Under the pieces are notes generated by a model. It searched no databases. It was not told the DNA's origin and saw only the letters and a program-made list of their open reading frames with translations. Position numbers and translations under genes: made by a program. A DNA stretch of 64,000 bases from Marasmius tenuissimus (lineage: Eukaryota; Basidiomycota; Agaricomycetes; Agaricales; Marasmiaceae): NCBI GenBank assembly GCA_029532415.1, contig JAQOTA010000050.1, positions 6,510,001 to 6,574,000 of the forward strand, read 5' to 3'. Every line of letters starts with the position of its first letter. Within the stretch, counting starts at the first letter, position 1. Shown here one piece after another: positions 43,883-51,797 of the stretch.

Positions 43883-46800
43883 TTACCCCCCCTCTTGGTT
43901 CGAGCTCCGATGAGAACACATGGACTTCATTTTCGAAAAATTCATCCATTTCAATAACCCTTACTGGTCTAAGTCCAAGCTTCTTGTACTCCTTGACTTT
44001 CTCTGGAGCGTTTTTCAAGTTGTTGGCTGGTTCCCAGGAGTCCTCATCTCGGCTTTCACCTTCCCATCTTACTAAGTAATAAGTTGTCTTTCCACGAATA
44101 CGATGTTGCAGGATTCTGTCAACCACCCATTCTAAGTGACCCTTCACCACAATTGGTTCAGGTACAGGTGGCTTTTGTCCAACGATAGTGGGTTCGTTAT
44201 ATGTGGCAAGTTTGCTGGCATGAAAAACAGGATGATATGCTCGGAATTTCGATGGCATCTGAAGTTTAAAGGTAACCGGTGACAACTTTTCAATAATTGT
44301 GAAAGGTCCCTCGTATCTCGGATTGAGTGCCCGTTCCTTTTCCTGATAATCTTTCAGATTCAGTAGTACTTTATCTCCAACTTTGAAGGGAACATTTTGA
44401 ACCCCCTGGTCGTAGTACCACTTCATCCTTTCAGCTGCGAGCTTCAGGGCTGCTTTCGCTTGCTCCTGAGCATCAAGTCGTTGATGAAAAATGTCGTTAA
44501 GGTCGTTGTTCTTTGAAAGCTCTTTGGCCAATGTTGGTCCAGCTCGTAAGTGTCGACCATACTCCAAGAAGAAAGGACTTGACTTTGTCCCTTCATGTGC
44601 TGCGTTGTTGTAAGCGAATTCTGCCACATTTAGCAGTAGCGACCAATCATCAAGATTGTAGTCAACGTAGCACCGGAGATATTGTTCCAGACTTTGATTC
44701 ACTCGTTCTGTTTGTCCATCTGTTTGTGGATGATAAGATGTCGACATCGTTGATTTAATTCCAAGGAGTTTGCACCATTCTTGGAATATTTCAGCAGCGA
44801 ACTGTGTTCCTCTATCCGAAATGATCTGATATGGAAGTCCATGCAGAGGGTAGATTCTGTCATACAGTAACCTTGCAAGGTCCTTTGCAGAGAAGTTATT
44901 CGTGATAGGGAAGAAGTGAGCCCGCTTGGTGAGTCGATCAACCACAACACAGATTGCATTGTATTCGAGCGAAGGTGGTAGCTGGGTAATAAGGTCGATG
45001 GAGATAATCTCCCAAGGTCCGTTAGGGACCTCATTTGGCTGTAATGGTCCAAATGGCTGTTCAGGGCGATTCTTGCTACGCTGGCAAGTATCACAACCTG
45101 TGACATATTTCTTCACAAAGACTGACATGCCAGGCCACCAATAGTTACGAGTTACTAGTTCGTAAGTCTTCCATCTTCCAGGGTGTCCGGCAGAGGTGAT
45201 ATCGTGGTGGATTTGAACAACTCGTCGTCGTAAGTGGTCGTCTGTGCTTCTGGGAATGTAAACTTTTCCTCGATAGAGTAGAAGTCCATTCTCGAAGTTC
45301 CAATCTTCCAGAGATTTCTTGAATTCTCGTGGTCCTGATTCCAGAAGTGACTTATAGTCCTTCGTAAGTTCATCTGATAGCAATGCTTCTTTGACCTCTC
45401 TTAGGATTTGATCGTCGTCTACAGGCGATTCATGAGTAGCCTCGAGCGCCTGAATGGCAAAAAATTCAGGTTTGAGCAAAATTTGATCGCGATTATCGAG
45501 GTTTACCCCCTCCTCATGATCTGGCCTCCTGGACAGAGGGTCTTCTGCTTGCATTGTTTTACCAGGTTTATGGTGTAGGGAATAGTTAAAGCGTGTGAGG
45601 TACAGAGCCCATCTCGCTTGCCTCCTTGTTAATTTCTGGGCTGATTTGAAGTATGTCAGATTCTGATGATCCGACCAAATCTCGAATTTTTCCGGATGTC
45701 CTTCCAGATAATGTCTATATTCTTCCAATGCGCGAATTATTGCAAGTAGTTCTTTGTCATAGATCTCATAATTACGTTCATGTATATCAAGAGATTTTGA
45801 ATAGAACGCAACTGGATGCCAGAGTTGATCTGCTGGGTCCAGTTGAGATAAGACAGCGCCAATGGCGAAGTCACTAGCATCGGTAGAAAGGCGGAATGGA
45901 CTTGTGTCATCTGGAATTCGAAGTATGGGAGCTGAAGTAAAGGCCTTTTTCAGAGCCTCAAAAGCATTCTTTTGATCTTCGCCCCATGCCCAAGGTTGTT
46001 CCTTCTTGGTAAGAGTGGTGAGTGGTTTCGCAATCTTCGCAAAATCTTTGATGAATCTACGATAGAAGTTTGCGAATCCCAGGAAAGCTTGCACATGCTT
46101 TACTTTCGCAGGTATTGGCCACTCTTGAACTCCTGAAAGTTTCTTCGGATCCATCGCAACGTGTCCCTTCGAGATGATCATACCAAGATAATCAATTTGA
46201 TCCTTCTCAAAGAAGCACTTCTCCGCTTTAGCGTAGAGATCGTTATCTCGAAGCCTTTTCAGAACTTCTTGAACGATTTTGCGATGTTCTTCTAAGTCGT
46301 TTCCAAAGATAAGAATGTCGTCTAAGTACACCATAACTTTGCCATCCCGGATAAGATCTCCCAAGATGTCATTCATCATCGACTGAAATGTCGCTGGTGC
46401 ATTTGAAAACCCAAAGTACATAACTGTAGCCTCAAATAATCCTCGTTTTGTTATGAATGCTGTCTTCCACTCATCACCTTCACGAATGCGGACGTTATTA
46501 TATCCCCATCGTAGATCGATCTTGGTGAAAATTGATGCTTGGCTAAGCGAATCAATTAGATCTGAGATCCGTGGAATTGGATAGCGATTCTTCACAGTTA
46601 CGGAGTTGAGGGTACGATAGTCCATTACAGGTCTAAGACTTCCATCATGTTTTTTGACAAAGAAGAAAGGTGCGGCTACAGGACTTTTTGAAGGTCTAAT
46701 GTAACCTTTTCGGAGTTCCTCATCAATCCACTCATCCAAAGAGTTTCGTTCTTTTGGAGATAGCGGGTATAGTTTGGATGGTTTGGGAAGTGTTGAGTCT

Positions 46801-47693
46801 TCCACAAACTCAATTGGATGGTCGTATGCCTTACGTTCCGGCATCCGCTCTGACTTTCTCTTGGAAAAGACGTCGCCATAGGGATGTAACCATTTTGGCA
46901 CATGGGACTTCCAATTTCTGGTGTCCTCATCTGATCCGTCGAGATCCTCGTCCAAGTCATCTTCGAACATGGACGCAATAACTTTTGCTTGTTCACGGTC
47001 ATCCGGGTCTTCAATATCTACCCAGTTGATGTAAGGATTGTCGGAGTCTTCCTCCCCTAAACTGTCCAGTGAGTCATCCCACGGCAATCCTGAATCGAGT
47101 TCGAGTTCTTCGGTTCCAGCCTTGAAATCTGGTGTTTTACGGACTCTAGTGGCGCATGTATCTGGACACCTGGAGAACTTCCATTCACCTTTACGCCAGT
47201 CTATTTCTGGGTTGTGCTTGTATAGATAAGAGTAGCCAATCATCATTTCCTTGTCCCCAAGCTGGGTGACGAAAAGGTAATGTGTGGTCTTATGGGTCCC
47301 AATTTGCACATAGGCGCGGACATATTCCCTTATTTGTCCTGAAATATTGAAAGTTCCATCCGCATTTTTAACTTCATACGGAGTTGCCAGTTTATTTGTT
47401 ACCAGGTGATTTCTTTCAACGAATGATTTATCGATGAAATTCGTTGTGGCACCAGAATCAACTAGAGCCTCGGTCTGCACTTTATATCCGTATACCCAAA
47501 GTGTAACTGGAATTCTAAAAGAAAAAGTCTTGTTGCGAGCAATATTTACTGTACAAGATTCCAGTCCTACTTCTACTGAGTCCTGCTCAGTGCCGAACGA
47601 GGGTACACTACTCCCTGACTGTAGATCACAGACGTTATCCTCTACAGTCCTTCGGGAAAATCCACATTGGATCGTCGAATTGCCTTCTTCCCT
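43854..47693 (-). CDS. pol: Pol polyprotein of the 7.5-kb element (PR, RT, RNase H, IN, chromodomain)
   Basis: The open frame extends from 47693 to 43854 with no ATG near its start, so it is probably expressed as a Gag-Pol fusion. It overlaps the end of gag by about 50 bases in the -1 frame. Counting from the GTG at 47480: protease ALVDSGATTNFID (residues 5-17), RT palm motifs FTKIDLRWGY and VMVYLDDILIF (YLDD about 385), RNase H beginning FRLSTDASDFAIGAVL (about 530), integrase zinc finger HHDITSAGH...CDTCQRSK, catalytic D, D, E in ISIDLITQLP, IISDRGTQF and HPQTDGQTERVNQ, and a chromodomain near residue 1130 (TYYLVRWEGESRDEDSWEPA). The chromodomain would direct integration to modified chromatin. 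The frame runs a few bases into the 3' LTR. Confidence 0.95.
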   Translation of the reverse strand, partial: REEGNSTIQCGFSRRTVEDNVCDLQSGSSVPSFGTEQDSVEVGLESCTVNIARNKTFSFRIPVTLWVYGYKVQTEALVDSGATTNFIDKSFVERNHLVTNKLATPYEVKNADGTFNISGQIREYVRAYVQIGTHKTTHYLFVTQLGDKEMMIGYSYLYKHNPEIDWRKGEWKFSRCPDTCATRVRKTPDFKAGTEELELDSGLPWDDSLDSLGEEDSDNPYINWVDIEDPDDREQAKVIASMFEDDLDEDLDGSDEDTRNWKSHVPKWLHPYGDVFSKRKSERMPERKAYDHPIEFVEDSTLPKPSKLYPLSPKERNSLDEWIDEELRKGYIRPSKSPVAAPFFFVKKHDGSLRPVMDYRTLNSVTVKNRYPIPRISDLIDSLSQASIFTKIDLRWGYNNVRIREGDEWKTAFITKRGLFEATVMYFGFSNAPATFQSMMNDILGDLIRDGKVMVYLDDILIFGNDLEEHRKIVQEVLKRLRDNDLYAKAEKCFFEKDQIDYLGMIISKGHVAMDPKKLSGVQEWPIPAKVKHVQAFLGFANFYRRFIKDFAKIAKPLTTLTKKEQPWAWGEDQKNAFEALKKAFTSAPILRIPDDTSPFRLSTDASDFAIGAVLSQLDPADQLWHPVAFYSKSLDIHERNYEIYDKELLAIIRALEEYRHYLEGHPEKFEIWSDHQNLTYFKSAQKLTRRQARWALYLTRFNYSLHHKPGKTMQAEDPLSRRPDHEEGVNLDNRDQILLKPEFFAIQALEATHESPVDDDQILREVKEALLSDELTKDYKSLLESGPREFKKSLEDWNFENGLLLYRGKVYIPRSTDDHLRRRVVQIHHDITSAGHPGRWKTYELVTRNYWWPGMSVFVKKYVTGCDTCQRSKNRPEQPFGPLQPNEVPNGPWEIISIDLITQLPPSLEYNAICVVVDRLTKRAHFFPITNNFSAKDLARLLYDRIYPLHGLPYQIISDRGTQFAAEIFQEWCKLLGIKSTMSTSYHPQTDGQTERVNQSLEQYLRCYVDYNLDDWSLLLNVAEFAYNNAAHEGTKSSPFFLEYGRHLRAGPTLAKELSKNNDLNDIFHQRLDAQEQAKAALKLAAERMKWYYDQGVQNVPFKVGDKVLLNLKDYQEKERALNPRYEGPFTIIEKLSPVTFKLQMPSKFRAYHPVFHASKLATYNEPTIVGQKPPVPEPIVVKGHLEWVVDRILQHRIRGKTTYYLVRWEGESRDEDSWEPANNLKNAPEKVKEYKKLGLRPVRVIEMDEFFENEVHVFSSELEPRGGVMSQIFSLYI
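43887..43897 (-). other. Polypurine tract of the 7.5-kb element
   Basis: AAGAGGGGGGG on the minus strand, a few bases before the 3' LTR; the expected primer site for plus-strand synthesis. Confidence 0.65.
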
Positions 47694-49183
47694 TTACCGG
47701 TTGGTTGAGAAGGTCCCGCCTGCACTCCATCGACTTGTGCAGTTGTCCCCATTTCGGAAGACTCGGTTTCGACTATTTCCTGGATACTCGCAGAGTTGAT
47801 GTTGACTTCGGATGGGGCATCTGAAGTGTCAATATCGTATTCTTTGGCCATTTCCATTAGCCGTTGGTAGAAGGTTTTGCCGGAGGCAGTACCTTTACCA
47901 GAGTTTCCATTCTTGTTGCCTTGACCTGATGTTGAAGGATTTGACGTTGAAGCTCTTGGAGCAGGTCGTTTATGCTCATTCCCAGGCTTTTCGTAACAAT
48001 CATTGGTGTTATGTGTTTTCGATTTAGCCTTGAAGCCTTTACCAGAGCAGATCTGACATAGTTTCTGCTTGGCATCTTGGGAATTTGCGTGTTTCGCCTT
48101 GACCTTCTTTGCCGAGTCTATATCCATCGCATCAGGGTCAGACTTCTTATTATTGCCATTGCCTGTGTTACTGCTACCGCCAGTAGCAAAAACGTCCCTT
48201 GTCGACTTTTCCGGGTGAAGGAACTTATACGTCTTGATCAGAAGCTCGAGATAAGCATCCCATTTCTTAGGAATTTGGTTGTTAACCTCATAAGGAACCA
48301 TCACACTACGCAGGTCCTTGGGTATAACCTCTCTGAGCTTATCTATGAAAAGATTATCGTCCTCATATCCGACCACGCGGGCAAGAGTACGATACTGTTC
48401 GGCATATTTGATAAAGTCCTTGTGCGCCAAGGTTTCGTTCTTCCAGAGGGCAGTAAGCGCCTTCTTGTAGCTTTCTATATCATCTTTCTCTCCATAGATG
48501 GCAAGTTCGTTAACGAATTCTTGGAAAGTGCCCAAGTCTTCGCCTGCAGTAAGCTTATCAAAGTATTTCTGCAGGTACGTTGCAGCAGCACCTCGTACAC
48601 GGGTAAGAGCCGTGACGATTTGATGCTTGTCGGTAATGATTCCATAATGCGAGTTGTACAAACTGAGTTGATTTACCCAGTCCTTCAAGTTCACTTTCGA
48701 ATCTGATCCAGAAAATGTTGGTGGTTCTGGGATTTTGAATCCAGCTTTTCCACCACCACCACCGGTTGCGTTATCGACTGACAAGGCATTGAATTGGTCC
48801 CGGTAGTGCTGTATTTGTTCTTTCATGGATTCCATAACCGCAGTTTGCATCTGCGTCATGAGTTTCAGATCGTTGATTTGTGACTGAAGTACAAAGGTGT
48901 TGTTGTATGCTCCACTCAGTTCAGGATTGAATTGATCTTTGATTGCTACGACATGATTGTCAACAACCCTTTTCATCCTGTTTACTGCATCTCCATGGGC
49001 ATTTCGAATCAATTGACTAAGTTGGGTCATTTGTTCATTGGTGAGACCCATTACATTTTGATCAAAATGTGCAACAAGCAGCTGGTTCCACTCGTCAATA
49101 GTTGGCCACTGGACTTCAGGAAATTCAGGTTCCCAAGCCTCATGTTCTGACAAGTTTGCAATTGGTGCGGGTGTTGTTGACAT
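47642..49183 (-). CDS. gag: Gag of the 7.5-kb element, 513 aa
   Basis: ATG at 49183 (MSTTPAPIANLSEHEAWEPE), stop TAG at 47642-47644. The centre has the capsid-like pattern of fungal gypsy Gag (FSGSDSKVNLKDWVNQLSLY; ALTALWKNETLAHKDFIKYA). Near residue 380 a zinc-knuckle-like CQICSGKGFKAKSKTHNTND followed by C departs from the standard CX2CX4HX4C spacing. The C-terminus is basic and low in complexity (GNKNGNSGKGTASGK). Gag assembles the virus-like particle and packages the RNA. Confidence 0.9.
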   Translation of the reverse strand: MSTTPAPIANLSEHEAWEPEFPEVQWPTIDEWNQLLVAHFDQNVMGLTNEQMTQLSQLIRNAHGDAVNRMKRVVDNHVVAIKDQFNPELSGAYNNTFVLQSQINDLKLMTQMQTAVMESMKEQIQHYRDQFNALSVDNATGGGGGKAGFKIPEPPTFSGSDSKVNLKDWVNQLSLYNSHYGIITDKHQIVTALTRVRGAAATYLQKYFDKLTAGEDLGTFQEFVNELAIYGEKDDIESYKKALTALWKNETLAHKDFIKYAEQYRTLARVVGYEDDNLFIDKLREVIPKDLRSVMVPYEVNNQIPKKWDAYLELLIKTYKFLHPEKSTRDVFATGGSSNTGNGNNKKSDPDAMDIDSAKKVKAKHANSQDAKQKLCQICSGKGFKAKSKTHNTNDCYEKPGNEHKRPAPRASTSNPSTSGQGNKNGNSGKGTASGKTFYQRLMEMAKEYDIDTSDAPSEVNINSASIQEIVETESSEMGTTAQVDGVQAGPSQPTGKGKKAIRRSNVDFPEGL

Positions 49184-49267
49184 TGCTGTTCAGATTTATT
49201 AACGAATTGTTCCATCGTAAATATGAAGAGAAGAAAGAAAGGCTGCCAAGCCGTTATGCCAAGTATA

Positions 49268-49888
49268 TTATACATCAGGGAATATTACATCGAGATTGTC
49301 GATTTCTTGACAAATCTCTACAAGTCTATCCTTTAAGTCATGTAAGGAAACCTTCTTAAACATTTTAATAGCTCCCTTCAACTGTCTCCATTGGGTATTG
49401 GACATCTTGTGCCCCAATTCCTCTGTCTTATCAATCCCATGATAAAAATCCTGAAGTCTATCATACTTCTCCCATACCCTATTTGCAAGCTCCACTGGTA
49501 TCCTCATCGGAGGACCTCCCAATTTGGCTTGAGATTCCTCAAACGATAATTCATGGAAAATTCTATCCATGCGCTTAATACAAGCGGCAAGGAGAGGTTG
49601 ATATTCGGGAATTCGTCGGAGGTTCTTCGTGCGTCGGAAGTGGAGATGGTTAGGAATGGGTTCAGGAATCTGATATTCGATTCGTTCGAGAAGAGATAGA
49701 GGATTGACTGGTGGAGGTGGAGATGAGAGGCGTTGGAGGAGAGTCCTTCGCTTTTCCAAGCCCATACGAGCAAGTAAGCTGAGACGTTGAGTGTGTTCAC
49801 GAGCCTCCTGTTGAAGCTGAAGAGTTTCGGTTGTTGAACGTTTGTTGACAGGTGTGATAAACTGATGGTTCTTGGCTACTTTCGGCAT
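49268..49888 (-). CDS. Extra ORF between 5' LTR and gag (206 aa from the ATG)
   Basis: The minus-strand frame is open from about 50158; the first ATG giving a soluble product is at 49888 (MPKVAKNHQFITPVNKRSTT), 84 bases before gag begins. The product is basic and helical: a Leu/Gln/Arg-rich helix (ETLQLQQEAREHTQRLSLLA), a proline run (SSPPPPVNP) and a C-terminal helix rich in charge (HDLKDRLVEICQEIDNLDV). It lacks a zinc knuckle, protease or TM segment. Position and orientation suggest it belongs to the element rather than the host. It may be an accessory protein, a 5' split of Gag, or a captured host fragment; the family is not recognised. Confidence 0.6.
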   Translation of the reverse strand: MPKVAKNHQFITPVNKRSTTETLQLQQEAREHTQRLSLLARMGLEKRRTLLQRLSSPPPPVNPLSLLERIEYQIPEPIPNHLHFRRTKNLRRIPEYQPLLAACIKRMDRIFHELSFEESQAKLGGPPMRIPVELANRVWEKYDRLQDFYHGIDKTEELGHKMSNTQWRQLKGAIKMFKKVSLHDLKDRLVEICQEIDNLDVIFPDV

Positions 49889-50355
49889 AACTATGGCAAA
49901 ATGGCATAAGTACAACATATCCCTTTTCAGAAGACATGGTACAAGAAAAGAAAAACCGTATACGGCCATGCATGTTGTCTCGGGGAAAGGGAAATCGGAT
50001 CCTAGCACTGTCCACAGCACTACAAGAGGTGAAACATGTTTACACACGTCCTCAACTCGCAAGACCAGCTGGCCGTCACTTTCGCGGACCACCACCGAAG
50101 TGGTTTCTGACCTCTTTGCATAATGCAGCGAGTACCCCTTACGCCTAGGGTCCGGCAATTGTCCATCAGCATGCAGACATTAAAAGTCCACTCCCACAAG
50201 GGGATGCCTTCCGACTAGACACACCAGCCTTTTCAGAACCGATGGCCATATCCCCCAGATCCATATGAGCCCCCAGAACCCTCAGAGACATAATGACATG
50301 ACCTGTAAACAGAAATTACTGCAGAGCAGCAGCAACGAAACAAGACTAAAGAAAC

Positions 50356-50883
50356 TATCACAAATCCACTACTCACCTGTTCAGATGTGGTTTTGATGAT
50401 AAGGGAATAACTGATGTGAATGCAGAGAGCAGAGGAGATGTTGTCAAAGGACAGAAGACGTTCTTTAGTCTGAGGTTTATGCCTCAGACAATCTAGCTTA
50501 TATACATGGATTCTATAGGACCCCAGACACTATCTAAGACCTATGATACCTAAGCTGACTGATGCACTCGTCAGGATGAGTCTACTATGAGTCGTGATGG
50601 TGCAATCAAGGTGTAAGTATGAGTCGAGTGAGTCGTAAGAGTCAACTCGAGTGGTTGAGCTGTCCACACAGCACATGACTCGCCGTAGTCATGGTGTGGC
50701 AGATCTAGACCTATGCGTATCCCCTTTAGTTACAGATCTATCTAGATGAGTCCAGACTGAATCTATAGAACAAGAGATCAGATATCTACTGATAAGATGT
50801 TGGATTGGATCGAATGATATGATAACCACATGGCACAGATAAGATATAGGGAGATTAGATGTAGAGAGAGAAAATCTGTGACA
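50356..50883 (-). repeat. 5' LTR of the 7.5-kb gypsy element
   Basis: The promoter-bearing LTR of the minus-strand element. It is followed internally (minus strand) by GTTTCTTTAGTCTTG, which shows no evident match to a tRNA 3' end, so self-priming as in Tf1-type elements is possible. Confidence 0.93.
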
Positions 50884-50888
50884 CCCAG

Positions 50889-51453
50889 AGTCTCCTCAGA
50901 TATATCCAGACTGTTGCTAGCTTATCGGAATCCGACCAAGGGCGTGCAGAATGCTATTTGTGTGTCCAACACTGGCCATCCTAGGGAAATTCAGGTGCTT
51001 GCGCTCAAATCATTAGCGCCGATGAGCCAGTTCACGTGGCAATCAACGCGTCATCAACTCGTGCGCTTCTTGACCCACCACCACCACCACCACATCTACA
51101 CTTCAGCCCAGGCAATCATGGTCATTGACTGCCATTGAAACAGACAACACCATTCAAATGAATCAAGGGATACAAATCAGGATTGGAATTAAGATGATAA
51201 GATGGAGATTCTGGGCCAAGTTTGTACCCGAATCCTTCAAACTCTCCAAACAAGAATACTAACACCAGCTTCTTGTCCTCAGATTTGGGCTAATCCAACC
51301 GGCCGACAATTTTACTTCAACAACAAGCACAAGAGCCAACAGAGAGGGCTAACAAGTAGCGTTGGAACTTGAATATGGTCAAATTGTCAATGTGGTCCTC
51401 GACACTTGTTAACTTCACCAAAGGCCTCGACACAGTTTAAATCTTGGTGATGC
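50889..51453. other. Spacer between the two gypsy elements
   Basis: Contains a (CAC)n run near 51077-51096 and a short frame after an AG near 51287 reading WANPTGRQFYFNNKHKSQ, vaguely WW-domain-like. No complete gene can be built. Confidence 0.35.
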
Positions 51454-51458
51454 GTACT

Positions 51459-51669
51459 TGTAAAGGTGATACGGGCTTGTTACTGCCCAGGCCTCAATCA
51501 CGCGCGTGAACACGACAAGGTATTTATAACCAAGGTATGTTACTGTACGAGTGAAAGAAGAGGCTGGCGTCGAACTACTTCGACGCCAGTTTAAATACCA
51601 GTCAATACAAATATTAGTAAATAAGTTCAGGCCGGCTTCGGCATGGTGATAACTACATGGGGCGTTACA
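51459..51669 (-). repeat. 3' LTR of the 9.9-kb gypsy element
   Basis: On the minus strand it starts TGTAACGCCCC and ends CACCTTTACA. It contains the same hairpin (51564-51589) and TATA-like box (51522-51529) as the 5' LTR. Confidence 0.96.
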
Positions 51670-51681
51670 CCCTCCCCCGTC
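51670..51681 (-). other. Polypurine tract of the 9.9-kb element
   Basis: GACGGGGGAGGG on the minus strand, directly adjoining the 3' LTR. Confidence 0.75.
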
Positions 51682-51797
51682 AGATTGAACCTATAGGTGA
51701 AATCGAAAGAATAGGAATATGATTGATTAGACCACGCCGCATGGAGAGGTCAATAATTTGATAGAGTCCCTGCCGCATGGAAGGGATTGAATTGAGA

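Larger units (their letters stand above)
43355..50883 (-). mobile_element. Ty3/gypsy chromovirus, complete, 7.53 kb, minus strand
   Basis: Two 528-bp LTRs (43355-43882 and 50356-50883) differ at about four positions. The element is bounded by the 5-bp target duplication CCCAG (43350-43354 and 50884-50888). On the minus strand it reads 5' LTR, extra ORF, gag, pol with chromodomain, polypurine tract, 3' LTR. All three ORFs are open. Near-identical LTRs imply a recent insertion, and the element may be autonomous. Confidence 0.95.

Noticed and set aside
47642..47700. Canonical X XXY YYZ frameshift site between gag and pol of the 7.5-kb element
   Set aside because: No heptamer in the correct phase was found in the overlap.
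51287..51365. WW-domain-like peptide WANPTGRQFYFNNKHKSQ after an AG
   Set aside because: Too short, lacks the second conserved Trp, and no adjoining exon was found.
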